Shown: positions 37,619 through 47,378, counted from the first letter of the stretch. The stretch is 64,000 nt of DNA from Cytophagaceae bacterium (GCA_017984215.1 JAGOAA010000006.1:1-64000), one strand, 5' to 3'. Program-made: numbers and translations. Notes: a model not told the origin generated them from the sequence alone.

Positions 37619-38629
37619 TTATGATTTTTTAACGAGGTCTTCTAAAATACCTACCCATTCCGGGGAATTGTTCAAGCTTTCCACCAACTGCCAATGCTCT
37701 CCACCCGCTTCTTCAAACAATTCTTTGTACTCCTCTCCTACCTCAATCGTTGTTTCCAAACAATCGGCAACAAAAGCAGGCGAGAATGCCAAAATTTTCT
37801 TCTTTCCTTCAGCTACTAATTTCTTGATGGTTTCATCCGTATAGGGCTGCAACCAAGGATCACGGCCTAAGCGGCTTTGAAATGCCGTACCAAATGTACC
37901 TGGTTTCAAGCCCATCTCCGCCGCAATTCGACGCGTTGTTTCGTGGCATTGCGCCCGATAACATCCGTGATTTTTCTCTGTGATACTTTCGCAACAAGTT
38001 CCGAAAACACAGGTGTTTTTCGAATAATCCCCCTTACGAATATGACGTTCTGGAACTCCATGATAGGAGAATAAATAATAATCGAAATCGACGTCCTTTT
38101 GGTAATTTGCCGCTTTACTTGCGAAATACTTAGCAAAAGCAGGATGATCGTAAAAATAACTAACCAAAGAAAGATCCGGCATCACTTGCCAATCTTTCAT
38201 CAATTCCATTACGCGCTCGTATACAGAACCCGTCGTTGCCGAAGCATATTGAGGAAAGAAAGGAATGACAATAAGTTTCTTTAAGCCTTTTGACTGCATG
38301 TCCGTTAAAGCCGTCTTCATATCTGGCGATTGATACCGCATCGCTAAGCGTACATAATATGCGTCACCTAATTGAGATTGTAAATCACGCGCAACGTCTT
38401 CACCGTAATATTTAAGTGGCGAGCCACGCTCATCCCACAATTCTTGATAAATTTTGGCTGATTTCGGCGCACGAAAAGGTGCGATAATTCCATTTACTAG
38501 AATCGTACGAAAGATGTAAGGAAAATCGATTACCCGACCATCCATTAAAAATTCACGTAAATACTTACGTACAGCAGGGGTTTTCGGATTATCCGGCGTA
38601 CCCAAATTCACTAATAGAACTCCAATCAT
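37619..38629 (-). CDS. hemH: Ferrochelatase with internal cysteine cluster
   Basis: A 336-residue enzyme inserting iron into porphyrin, the last step of protoheme synthesis. Motifs: GVLLVNLGTPDNP at the start, catalytic H190 in FSYHGVPERH, PLKYYGED, and the C-terminal FSPAFVADCLETTIEVGEEY with the conserved Glu. Residues 207-228 carry five cysteines (C207, C212, C213, C223, C228), resembling the internal [2Fe-2S] ligand segment known in some bacterial ferrochelatases. Soluble or peripheral at the membrane. The EamA gene follows after 1 bp. Confidence 0.94.
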   Translation of the reverse strand: MIGVLLVNLGTPDNPKTPAVRKYLREFLMDGRVIDFPYIFRTILVNGIIAPFRAPKSAKIYQELWDERGSPLKYYGEDVARDLQSQLGDAYYVRLAMRYQSPDMKTALTDMQSKGLKKLIVIPFFPQYASATTGSVYERVMELMKDWQVMPDLSLVSYFYDHPAFAKYFASKAANYQKDVDFDYYLFSYHGVPERHIRKGDYSKNTCVFGTCCESITEKNHGCYRAQCHETTRRIAAEMGLKPGTFGTAFQSRLGRDPWLQPYTDETIKKLVAEGKKKILAFSPAFVADCLETTIEVGEEYKELFEEAGGEHWQLVESLNNSPEWVGILEDLVKKS

Positions 38630-38651
38630 AGCACAAATTTGGCCTAATTAA

Positions 38652-39794
38652 TTAGAACACCCAACCTTCTGGCGTAATTTTTGTCCGCAATGGCCCTTCT
38701 ACACAAGGAGCTAAATCTTGACAACCAACAGATCCCGGAGGACATGCATAGGTTACGCCAGGAACTGGGAAGGTTATTGGCACATAACCCGTAGGAATAT
38801 CCTTTCTACGGTCGATATTAAATATCTTTTTACGTACCGAAAACACATTAAATATACCTAACACTTTTTCATTCGGTTTTGTTACCGATTTTATGTTTAT
38901 GCTAAAACGCGTTTCCGCAGGCACATCAAACAATGACCCTGTGGATTGTTGAGAAGAAATCAACGACTGATAGAAATTGTAAACACTTTTTGTAATGGAA
39001 CGTTGCTCCAATCTGAAATAATACAAACCATATCCATCAAAGGGTAAACGGGCAACTTGACGGCCCACAACACGCTGACCGTTTGTTAAAACATCCGAAA
39101 ATACATTCAAATCGTTATTGGTTGAGATATCCCAGCAATTCCCATTGCAACGGTAGTTCAAAATGTTATTATTAGGAAAACGCGGCATGACGCAATCAAG
39201 GGTTTTAACAAAGTCGAAACGACCACCATCTGTACAGGTTGCACAGAACTCAGTTTTTTCGAAATGCTTCCAATTCCACATGAAATAATCGCCTTGCGTA
39301 GGTGAATCCTTAAAGTCCAAATAGACCGTAAAACCTGCACGACGAGGATCTACCATCGCATATTGATCTAAGGCTTCAAAGCGAACAATGGAATTTTCGA
39401 TTTCAGGTACAGCCCGCATGGTTTCAACCGAACTTTCATATTGTTCTCCCGTCAAAGTCTTCACAAATAACTTGTAACTAGCGCCTACTTTTCCACGAAA
39501 TTCAGCTGGTGGCAAGTAGGTGCCAAAAGGTTTAATCACCTCGGAAAAATATGTTTTAACTCCCTTGTCATCCATCACATACACCTCAGCTTTCGTGATT
39601 GGCTGTGCCAAAACAGACAAAATTCGATTAGCAGAATTGGTCAACCGAATTTTACATAATTCCGGATCATCGGAAATGTCCGCTTCAATGGTCACATAAG
39701 AAGTCGCGTCCTTCTGAACAAAGTTTTCAATGGGTTGAACACATGAAAACAAGGAAAGAACAAAAAGATATAGGAAAATTTTAGGAAATGGCAT
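38652..39794 (-). CDS. DUF4249 lipoprotein
   Basis: A 380-residue lipoprotein (signal MPFPKIFLYLFVLSLFSC, lipobox Cys at 18). The mature N-terminus VTIEADISDDPELCKIRLTN and the beta-rich region KAEVYVMDDKGV match DUF4249, a family found almost only next to TonB-dependent receptors in Bacteroidota. The C-terminal third has many cysteines (CATC, CNGNCW, CPPGSVGCQDLAPC), probably disulfides outside the cell. It starts 2 bp after the receptor gene stop, so it is the presumed surface partner of that receptor. Confidence 0.85.
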   Translation of the reverse strand: MPFPKIFLYLFVLSLFSCVQPIENFVQKDATSYVTIEADISDDPELCKIRLTNSANRILSVLAQPITKAEVYVMDDKGVKTYFSEVIKPFGTYLPPAEFRGKVGASYKLFVKTLTGEQYESSVETMRAVPEIENSIVRFEALDQYAMVDPRRAGFTVYLDFKDSPTQGDYFMWNWKHFEKTEFCATCTDGGRFDFVKTLDCVMPRFPNNNILNYRCNGNCWDISTNNDLNVFSDVLTNGQRVVGRQVARLPFDGYGLYYFRLEQRSITKSVYNFYQSLISSQQSTGSLFDVPAETRFSINIKSVTKPNEKVLGIFNVFSVRKKIFNIDRRKDIPTGYVPITFPVPGVTYACPPGSVGCQDLAPCVEGPLRTKITPEGWVF

Positions 39795-39796
39795 TC

Positions 39797-42199
39797 TTAT
39801 AAAAATTTAAAATTGTAGGTCATCGAAATAAATGGAGAAGCAAAAACGCTTAACTCATAAGCTTTTAAGCCATTCTTAGTTGACTTAAAGAAAACAGAAT
39901 AAGGATTTTGTCTACCATATAAATTATACACAGTAAATACCCAGCTTCCTTCCCAGCGCTTATGCTTCATAGATGGATTATTAATCGTCCATGAAAAATC
40001 TAATCGATGGTAATCTCTTACGCGATCATTATTACGCTCCGCGAAAACGGCATACTTTTTACCGCCGATTTCATAACTACCCGATGGAGAAGAAAACGGC
40101 CGACCTGTATTGTAAGCAAATGTAAATGAGAAACTGTGATGCGTAGATGGCTGAATATTCCACATCACATTAAACGAATGGGGTTTGTCATAATTTGTTG
40201 CAAACCAATTCCCATTGTTGATGGATTGAATCTCAGGAAAATCGCCAACCATTTGATTGAATGCGCGTGCATAAGTATACGAAATCCAGCCTGAGTTCTC
40301 CCCTTTCTTCTTCTGCAACATCAACTCAAAACCATAGGCTTTCGATTTACCCGTGATTAATTGGGTCTCGATGTTAGGATTTAACTGCAAGTTAGCCCCT
40401 GAAACAAAATCCAAGGTATTCCGAACATTGCGGTAATACGATTCCAATGAAACCTCAAATACGTTATCATTGAACGTTTTGAAAAATCCCAAGGATGCAA
40501 AATCACTCTGCTGTGGTTTTATGAAGGAATCGGCGGTCTTCCAACGGGACGTTGGCAACGGCGTCGTATTGTTTGTCAACAATTGAAAAAACTGCTGCTG
40601 GCGATTATAGCCTAATTTCATTGTGGTATTTTCTGCCAACGAATATTTCATGGTTAAACGAGGCTCGAAACCACCAAAAGAGGCCATCACTTCTCCATCT
40701 GCATATTCCTTTTTATTAACAACCGTATTAATGGATGGCATAAGACCCGGTGCATATTCATTCACCGTTCCTGCGCCGATGCGCCAGTATTTAGTGTAAC
40801 GAATCCCCAATTGAATCGTCAGCTTCTCATTCATTTTCCATTCATCATCCAAGTAAAGAGCTGCCTCAATCGATTTTTCCTTTGGCAAAATCACCGATGA
40901 AACACGCGAAACGACGCCATCATTTAAGACGCCTGGATTAATATCATAGCCCGTTACGGAAGTACCAAAATTAAACTTATGGTTTTCAACAGGTTGGTAA
41001 TCAAAACTCAAGGATGCATTTCGATATAAAATCGAACTATTCAAGTTGATGGTATTAACCGAATCTGGCGCATAGGTTTTTGTCGAATAATTAGACATCG
41101 CACCTGCAACTAACATGCTTAACTTGGGAGAAAAATAATGATTCCAATGAAAAGAAGCATTTTTATGGCCATAATCAAAGGATGTTTGCTTCGCTATGAC
41201 ATTTTCAATGCTAAATAGGGAATCCACACGATAGTAATCATGACTTAAATAAGCAGATAATGAAATCGTATTTTTTTGATTGGGTCTAAAATAAATCTTA
41301 GTCGCAATGTCGGAGAAATTCGCACGAATATTCTTCAAATCCGCGGGTGCAAAGGCCTTAAATAAATAGTCATTGGCTGATAGTCGGCCTGCAACTAAAA
41401 CACTCAATTTCTCTTTCACAACAGGTATTTCGGCCATGATTCGATTGGAAACCAAACCAATCCCACCTTGCATTTTAAACTTGTCGGTATTCGGTTCAAT
41501 CATTTTAATATCCAACACCGAAGCCGTTCTTCCTCCAAAACGAGAAGGGATACCGCCTTTATATAATTCTAAATCACGAATTGCATCGGATGCAAACACA
41601 GAAAACAAACCGAACATGTGCGTCGGGTTGAAAATGGGCGTATCATCGATGTAAATCAAATTCTGATCAACATTCGATCCCCGAATATTTAAGCCATTTG
41701 CGCCCTCACCAACAGATGAAACGCCAGGAAGCGATTGTAAACTACGAATTACGTCTACCTCGCCCATCATGGTAGGAAGCTTCTTGATTCCTTTTAAACT
41801 TAGAACGGTTACCCCTAGGGATGGCGTTTGAATATCACGCTTGTTCGAAGATGCCGAAACAATCACTTCTTCTAATTGCTTCGTAACATCATTCAATTCC
41901 ACATTGATTTCCAAATTGCTTTGCATGTAGATCTTTGTTCGATAAGGATTGTATCCCACGGAGCTCACTTTGAGTACATACTCACCATAAGGCAAGGAAA
42001 TTTTATATTGTCCAGCTGCATCGGTTGTAGCACCTGACTTTTTGAAATCGACCGAAATCGTAGCACCTACAATAGCTTCGCCGGATTGAGCATCAATGAC
42101 TTTTCCACTTAGGACAGGCAATAGGTGCTCCTGTGCGTAGAGATTCGTAGAAAATAAGATTGCAAGGCTGAGCCAAAATCGAGTAATTGTTTTAAACAT
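39797..42199 (-). CDS. TonB-dependent outer-membrane receptor
   Basis: An 800-residue protein: signal peptide ending NLYAQ, carboxypeptidase-like regulatory domain (about 28-115, GKVIDAQSGEAIVGATISVD), plug domain (about 118-235, with MMGEVDVIRSLQSLPGVSS, GLNIRGSNVDQNLIYIDDTP), then a 22-strand-type barrel ending in YNFKFL. No SusD partner exists; instead a DUF4249 lipoprotein follows. This pairing is common in Bacteroidota; proposed cargos are peptides or metal chelates but none is established. The barrel's final aromatic residue F799 is kept. Confidence 0.9.
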   Translation of the reverse strand: MFKTITRFWLSLAILFSTNLYAQEHLLPVLSGKVIDAQSGEAIVGATISVDFKKSGATTDAAGQYKISLPYGEYVLKVSSVGYNPYRTKIYMQSNLEINVELNDVTKQLEEVIVSASSNKRDIQTPSLGVTVLSLKGIKKLPTMMGEVDVIRSLQSLPGVSSVGEGANGLNIRGSNVDQNLIYIDDTPIFNPTHMFGLFSVFASDAIRDLELYKGGIPSRFGGRTASVLDIKMIEPNTDKFKMQGGIGLVSNRIMAEIPVVKEKLSVLVAGRLSANDYLFKAFAPADLKNIRANFSDIATKIYFRPNQKNTISLSAYLSHDYYRVDSLFSIENVIAKQTSFDYGHKNASFHWNHYFSPKLSMLVAGAMSNYSTKTYAPDSVNTINLNSSILYRNASLSFDYQPVENHKFNFGTSVTGYDINPGVLNDGVVSRVSSVILPKEKSIEAALYLDDEWKMNEKLTIQLGIRYTKYWRIGAGTVNEYAPGLMPSINTVVNKKEYADGEVMASFGGFEPRLTMKYSLAENTTMKLGYNRQQQFFQLLTNNTTPLPTSRWKTADSFIKPQQSDFASLGFFKTFNDNVFEVSLESYYRNVRNTLDFVSGANLQLNPNIETQLITGKSKAYGFELMLQKKKGENSGWISYTYARAFNQMVGDFPEIQSINNGNWFATNYDKPHSFNVMWNIQPSTHHSFSFTFAYNTGRPFSSPSGSYEIGGKKYAVFAERNNDRVRDYHRLDFSWTINNPSMKHKRWEGSWVFTVYNLYGRQNPYSVFFKSTKNGLKAYELSVFASPFISMTYNFKFL

Positions 42200-42253
42200 G
42201 AAAAGAGATTATAATTTGCAAAGGGTAATGATACACAAATTCTCAGACTTATC

Positions 42254-43342
42254 TCACCCGAGTAGCGACCAAAGAGCTGATATTGCGACGAAAAGCAAAG
42301 CGAACGGAATGAGTACTTTCCAGCAGAGATACATAAATTGATCCACACGAAGGCGAGGTAAAGTCCACCGCACCCACATTTGAATCGCGATAAGCACATA
42401 GGTTTTCAACATGATCCAAGCGAATCCACATAGCGTAGCTGTGATCGTACCCGGAGTCCCATTGGTCCAATCTGCCAAGCGCAGCGAACCGATATTAGGG
42501 AAAGGTGAATACCAAGCTCCCCAAAATAAAATAACACCTACAACACTCACGAGGAGCATCATGCCATATTCCGACAAAAATAGTAGTGCCCAGCGCATGC
42601 CCGCATATTCCGTATGAAACCCGCCAACTAATTCCGATTCCGCTTCCGGAATATCAAAAGGCGCGCGATTGGCTTCGGCTAATGATGCGATGAAATAAAT
42701 AATGAATAGTAAAAAGAAGAATGGCATGCGAACCACATTCCACATCAGAATCCCTCCGATTCCCTGCACCTCAATTCCAAGGGATTTAATACCAAATAAA
42801 TAATGTACTTCCTGCGAGAAAATACCTTGTTGGCCCGCAATTTCCTGCAAATTCAAACTCCCTGAAACAATCACCACACACAAAATCGTTAAACCTAAGG
42901 GAATCTCAAAAGAGACCAGTTGGGCTGCTGAACGAATAGCTCCTAATAAGGCATATTTATTATTGGAGGACCAGCCAGCAAGCAAAATCCCCAAGGTATC
43001 CAAGGATACAATGCCCATCAAGAGCATGATTCCCATCTCGGTTTGCGACCCTTGTAACCAGGTTCCCGAACTTAATGGCACCACCGAAAATGCCCCAAAA
43101 ATTGATAAGAAGATAATCCAAGGTGCCAACAAAAAGAGCCGTTTTTGCGCCAAATTAGGCACAATATCTTCCTTTTGAATGAGCTTAAGTAAATCAGCAA
43201 AGACTTGTAAAAGCCCCCATTTACCTACTTCCATAGGCCCCAAACGGTCTTGCATAAATGCAGACAGCTTCCGCTCGACATACACGCCGATGATGACGTT
43301 GACCGTCAACAAAACCAGACATATGAGGAGCGCGATGAACAT
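42254..43342 (-). CDS. nuoH: NADH-quinone oxidoreductase subunit H, outside a nuo operon
   Basis: A 362-residue membrane subunit of complex I with about eight to nine helices. Signatures: VERKLSAFMQDRLGPMEVGK, SYEIPLG-type VSFEIPLGLT, and PFDIPEAESELVGGFHTEYAG with the acidic residues of the quinone channel. It lies between a transsulfuration gene (1-bp overlap) and a TonB receptor gene; none of nuoA-G or nuoI-N is in the window. The reading frame is intact, so it is probably the functional copy, separated from its partners, or a second one. Confidence 0.93.
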   Translation of the reverse strand: MFIALLICLVLLTVNVIIGVYVERKLSAFMQDRLGPMEVGKWGLLQVFADLLKLIQKEDIVPNLAQKRLFLLAPWIIFLSIFGAFSVVPLSSGTWLQGSQTEMGIMLLMGIVSLDTLGILLAGWSSNNKYALLGAIRSAAQLVSFEIPLGLTILCVVIVSGSLNLQEIAGQQGIFSQEVHYLFGIKSLGIEVQGIGGILMWNVVRMPFFFLLFIIYFIASLAEANRAPFDIPEAESELVGGFHTEYAGMRWALLFLSEYGMMLLVSVVGVILFWGAWYSPFPNIGSLRLADWTNGTPGTITATLCGFAWIMLKTYVLIAIQMWVRWTLPRLRVDQFMYLCWKVLIPFALLFVAISALWSLLG

Positions 43343-44508
43343 TACTGAATCGCGTTTAACGCTTGTATGAAATCGGCCTTCAGATCGTCGATCGATTCAA
43401 GGCCCACGGCAACGCGAACAAGTCCATCTGTAATACCTAAGGCTACTTTTTCCTCAGCAGCGATTTTGGCATGCGTCGTAGAGGCCGGATGCGTAATAAT
43501 CGTTCTCGAGTCACCTAGGTTCGGTGAAATAGATGCAATTTTCAAAGCCTTGCTAAAAGCAACTACTTTTTCAAATCCCCCTTTGATGTCTAAGGTTAAT
43601 ATTCCACCACCATATTTCATTTGGCGTTTAGCCAAGTCATATTGCGGATGTGATTTCAAAAACGGGTATTTTACTAGGACCAAAGATGCGTGTTCATCCA
43701 ACGCCTCAGCCAAAGCCTGCGCATTTTCGGAATGTTTCTGCATCCGTAGATCTAATAATTCTAGACTTTTGGATAAAATCCAAGCGTTAAATGGCGATAA
43801 AGAAGGCCCAGTATGACGAGCGAAGAAACGAATCTCATCCATATAGACTTTCTTGCCACAGATTACACCACCTAACACTCGACCTTGCCCATCAATGTAT
43901 TTTGTTGCTGAGTGAATCACTAAATCAGCCCCTAAATCCAAAGGAGTTTGTAAGATGGGCGTAGCAAAGCAATTATCAACGGCTAAAACGATATCACGCC
44001 CTTTTTTCAAATCGGCCAGTGCCTTTAAATCAATCAATTCCAATCCTGGATTCGAAGGAGATTCACAGAATAAAAACTTCGTATTCGGTTGAAGAGCCGC
44101 TTCCCAAGCTTTTAAATCAGCTCCTGGAACGAAGGTACATTCGATACCCCATTTGGCCGTAATCTTCGTTAAGATTTGGATACATGATCCAAATAAAGCG
44201 TTTGAAGCAACAATGTGATCGCCGGCTTTCAACAAACCTGCCATCGATGCAAAAATGGCAGCCATGCCTGTTGAGAAGGCTAATCCGTCCTCGGCATTTT
44301 CCAACATCACCATTTTCTCCACGAATTCATCCACGTTGGGATTCATGTAGCGAGAATAGATATTTCCCGACTTCTCTTCAGCGAATATGGCGCGGCCTTC
44401 TTCAGCATCGTCGAATGTAAAACTCGATGTTAAATAAAGCGGCACAGAATGTTCGCGGTTGTGAGAACGTTCGGCTTGAATACGAATGGCTTTTGTTTGT
44501 TTTTGCAT
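43342..44508 (-). CDS. metZ: O-succinylhomoserine sulfhydrylase / transsulfuration-family PLP enzyme
   Basis: A 388-residue Cys/Met-metabolism PLP enzyme. Motifs: YLTSSFTFDDAEEG, NIYSRYMNPNVDEFVEK (phosphate-binding Tyr/Arg), AVDNCFATP and the PLP lysine in HSATKYIDGQGRVLGG. The KYIDGQGRVLGG form fits O-succinylhomoserine sulfhydrylase (MetZ), which makes homocysteine directly with sulfide, and would supply metH substrate. Cystathionine gamma-synthase or methionine gamma-lyase are alternatives. TACTTTTG at 44536-44529 is a fitting -7 box. The stop overlaps the nuoH start by 1 bp. Confidence 0.87.
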   Translation of the reverse strand: MQKQTKAIRIQAERSHNREHSVPLYLTSSFTFDDAEEGRAIFAEEKSGNIYSRYMNPNVDEFVEKMVMLENAEDGLAFSTGMAAIFASMAGLLKAGDHIVASNALFGSCIQILTKITAKWGIECTFVPGADLKAWEAALQPNTKFLFCESPSNPGLELIDLKALADLKKGRDIVLAVDNCFATPILQTPLDLGADLVIHSATKYIDGQGRVLGGVICGKKVYMDEIRFFARHTGPSLSPFNAWILSKSLELLDLRMQKHSENAQALAEALDEHASLVLVKYPFLKSHPQYDLAKRQMKYGGGILTLDIKGGFEKVVAFSKALKIASISPNLGDSRTIITHPASTTHAKIAAEEKVALGITDGLVRVAVGLESIDDLKADFIQALNAIQ

Positions 44509-44528
44509 CAGGCTATAAAATTAATCTA

Positions 44529-44536
44529 CAAAAGTA
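44529..44536 (-). promoter_or_regulatory. Candidate -7 box (TACTTTTG) for metZ
   Basis: Exact TAnnTTTG match on the minus strand, about 21 bp upstream of the ATG at 44508. No convincing TTTG at -33 was found. Confidence 0.4.
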
Positions 44537-44676
44537 ATAGAATAGTGGGAAAACGCGCCTATTCGGCATTCAGTATTTTTTTAGCCGATAGAGGCCGACA
44601 AACAAACTGAATAATTTCAAGGTAAATGAGTAAATTTCGGAGTTGAGTTTCCTTTAGGAGTCAATAAATTAGAACT

Positions 44677-46044
44677 ATGAAAAAACAATTACTACTAGCC
44701 TTGAGCGCTGCGCTCTTGTGCTTTTCAATTGAATCCAATGCCCAAAAATGGACGAATCTTTTTGATGGTAAAACATTTAAAGGTTTCAAACAATTAGGCG
44801 GCAAGGCAATTTATGAGGTGAAAGATGGGGTGATGGTTGGGACGACGGTTCCCGGCACAGGCAATTCTTTCATGGCAACTGAAGAAGAATTTGGCGACTT
44901 TATTTTGGAAGTCGATTTGAAAGTGGACAATAAAATGAATTCGGGTATTCAATTCCGTAGTTTATCGATCCCAAGCTATAATAACGGAGTTGTTCATGGC
45001 TACCAAGCGGAAATTGATCCATCGACACGCGGCTGGTCGGGCGGTATCTACGACGAATCTCGTCGGGGCTGGTTATCTCAAAATGAATTAAAACCAGAGG
45101 CCAAAAAAGCATTTAAATTAGGTGACGTTTGGAACCATTACCGCATTGAGGCAATTGGTCACACAATTCGCACGTGGATTAATGACGTACCTGTGACATA
45201 TTTGGTCGATGATATGACAGCCAAAGGATTCATTGCCTTTCAAGTACATGCGATATACGGCGAAATGAAACCAGGCATGCAAGTGATGTGGAAAAACATC
45301 CGCATTCAAACAGGCAAAGACATGCAACCACGTCCCTTAGATGGTAAAACGGTTGTAGAAAATTACATGTTGAACAACTTATCTGAGCAAGAGAAAGCGG
45401 AAGGCTTTAAATTATTATTCAACGGGAAGGACTTAACAGGTTTCCGTTCAGCATTCAAGACAACGGCACCTCCAACGGTTTGGACCGTAGAAGAAGGAAC
45501 TTTGCATGTCAATTCATCAGGCGGAAAAGAGTCAGGCAATGGTGGTGATATCTTAACGAATGAACAATTTGGTGCGTTCGAATTAACATTTGATTTCAAA
45601 TTAACGGAGGGCGCGAATTCAGGAGTGAAGTATTTTGTGAATGAGACCTATGATTCGGGTATGTCGGCAATTGGTTTAGAATACCAAGTATTGGATGATG
45701 CGAAACATCCGGATGCCAAATTAGGAACCGTCGGAAATCGTACCTTGGCGAGTTTATATGATATCATTCCTTCGAATAAATTGGATCTCCGTTTCCAACG
45801 GAAAATTGGCGAATGGAATCAAGGACGTATCATTGTATATCCAAACAACATTGTTCAACACTGGTTGAACGGCTTCAAAGTAATCGAATACGAACGTAAA
45901 AGCAGTATTTTCAAGGTACTAGTTGCGCATAGCAAACATGCTAAATGGAATGGATTTGGTATGCAAGACAAAGGACCCATTTTATTTCAAGAACACGGAG
46001 ATTCTGTGTTTTACAAAAACATCAAAATCAGAGAAATTAACTAA
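44677..46044 (+). CDS. Exported protein with two DUF1080 domains
   Basis: A 455-residue secreted protein with signal peptide ending SNAQ. Two concanavalin-like DUF1080 (3-keto-disaccharide hydrolase) domains are in tandem: 24-212 (WTNLFDGKTFKGFKQLGG, SGIQFRS) and about 235-455 (FKLLFNGKDLTGFRSAFK, NSGVKYFVNE). Such domains split 3-keto glycosides produced by Gfo/Idh-type glycoside 3-oxidases. The Gfo/Idh gene follows after 8 bp, which supports a joint role in periplasmic sugar breakdown (inference from family knowledge). Confidence 0.88.
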   Translation: MKKQLLLALSAALLCFSIESNAQKWTNLFDGKTFKGFKQLGGKAIYEVKDGVMVGTTVPGTGNSFMATEEEFGDFILEVDLKVDNKMNSGIQFRSLSIPSYNNGVVHGYQAEIDPSTRGWSGGIYDESRRGWLSQNELKPEAKKAFKLGDVWNHYRIEAIGHTIRTWINDVPVTYLVDDMTAKGFIAFQVHAIYGEMKPGMQVMWKNIRIQTGKDMQPRPLDGKTVVENYMLNNLSEQEKAEGFKLLFNGKDLTGFRSAFKTTAPPTVWTVEEGTLHVNSSGGKESGNGGDILTNEQFGAFELTFDFKLTEGANSGVKYFVNETYDSGMSAIGLEYQVLDDAKHPDAKLGTVGNRTLASLYDIIPSNKLDLRFQRKIGEWNQGRIIVYPNNIVQHWLNGFKVIEYERKSSIFKVLVAHSKHAKWNGFGMQDKGPILFQEHGDSVFYKNIKIREIN

Positions 46045-46052
46045 ACCTTACC

Positions 46053-47378
46053 ATGGAAAGAAGATCATTCATACAAAAAGGAGCTTTGGCTACGCTGGGA
46101 ACACTTGCGTTTAGTGCCAAATCATACAGTAAGATTATTGGGGCAAACGACCGTGTTCGTGTAGCCTGTGTTGGCTTTTCCGACCGTCACCGCGCATCCC
46201 ATGTGCCTCCGTTCAAAGCATTAGCAAAAGGGATGAACTTTGAAATGGTCGCGCTATCGGATCTTTGGAATCGTCGTCGCGATGAAGGAAAAGCATTTTT
46301 AGAAAAAGAATTAGGTGGCACAATTCAAACTTATCGTAATAATGAGGAATTGTATTCGGCCAAAGGCATTGATGCCGTATTCATTTCCACAGCAGATTTC
46401 CAACATGCCTTGCATACGATTGAAGCGGTAAAAGCAGGTTGTGATACCTACACAGAGAAGCCATTGGCTGAGACCATGGAAGATAACCGCGCGGTATTGA
46501 AAGCGGTGAAGGAATCGGGCAAAATCGTTCAAATCGGATCGCAACGCCGTTCGGGAGAGAACTATTGGGCGGCAGAAGAATTTATCAAATCGGGTAAATT
46601 TGGTGATATCAAAATGGTGGAATTGATGTGGAATGTAAACCAACCGGGTCGTTGGAGACGTCCAGAGTTGACAAGCATCTTAAAAGAATCCGATATCGAC
46701 TGGAAGCGTTTCTTGATGAACCGTCCTGCGGATACATTTGACCCACGTAAATACCTAGAATACCGCTTATTTTGGCCATATTCATCCGGTATTCCAGGTC
46801 AATGGATGTCGCACCAAATCGATACCGTTCACTGGTTTACAGGCTTAAAGCATCCCAACTCGGTCGTTGCCAACGGCGGTATCTACCAATGGAATGACGG
46901 TCGGAAAAATGCAGACACCCTAACAGTCGTTTTCGATTACGGCCAAGGCAATAAAGGATTCCAAGTTCAGTTTACATCACGCTTCTCCAACGGTGCCGGA
47001 GGTACCAAAGAAATTTACTACTCAAACGGGGGTGAATTAAACTTGGATACCAATATGATTTCACCAAACGGTGGTCTTCAAGCACGCGAAGCAAAAGCGA
47101 TGGGTATGCAGGCCAACTTACTTCCTACCATGAAAATTGAAGGAGCGAAAGTTGAGTCAGATGCCAATACTGGAAATGATCCATTAACCTTCAACCACGT
47201 GAAAAACTGGATGGAATGTGTACGTTCACGCAAGACTCCTAATGCACCGATTGAAGCAGGTTACCAACACTCTATCGCGACCATCATGTCGAATGCAGCT
47301 TATCGCACGGGCCAACGCGTTACGTTTGATGAGAAGACGCAAGAGGTGATGGCGGGAGATAAAATTTTTAAGTATTAG
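46053..47378 (+). CDS. Exported Gfo/Idh/MocA-family oxidoreductase
   Basis: A 441-residue NAD(P)-dependent oxidoreductase with a Tat-type N-terminus (MERRSFIQKGALATLGTLAF). Rossmann part VRVACVGFSDRHRASH, then GIDAVFISTADFQHALHTIE, TEKPLAETMEDNRAVL with the catalytic Lys, and IVQIGSQRRSGE. Tat export of the folded, cofactor-loaded enzyme fits a periplasmic glycoside 3-dehydrogenase, paired with the DUF1080 protein upstream. Its TAG stop (47376-47378) shares its last two bases with the first unit of a heptad array. Confidence 0.88.
   Translation: MERRSFIQKGALATLGTLAFSAKSYSKIIGANDRVRVACVGFSDRHRASHVPPFKALAKGMNFEMVALSDLWNRRRDEGKAFLEKELGGTIQTYRNNEELYSAKGIDAVFISTADFQHALHTIEAVKAGCDTYTEKPLAETMEDNRAVLKAVKESGKIVQIGSQRRSGENYWAAEEFIKSGKFGDIKMVELMWNVNQPGRWRRPELTSILKESDIDWKRFLMNRPADTFDPRKYLEYRLFWPYSSGIPGQWMSHQIDTVHWFTGLKHPNSVVANGGIYQWNDGRKNADTLTVVFDYGQGNKGFQVQFTSRFSNGAGGTKEIYYSNGGELNLDTNMISPNGGLQAREAKAMGMQANLLPTMKIEGAKVESDANTGNDPLTFNHVKNWMECVRSRKTPNAPIEAGYQHSIATIMSNAAYRTGQRVTFDEKTQEVMAGDKIFKY

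Noticed and set aside
44509..44676. SAM-II type riboswitch for metZ
   Set aside because: The inverted repeats suggest a pseudoknot, but the conserved SAM-II sequence blocks are absent and the feature lies upstream of the likely metZ promoter.
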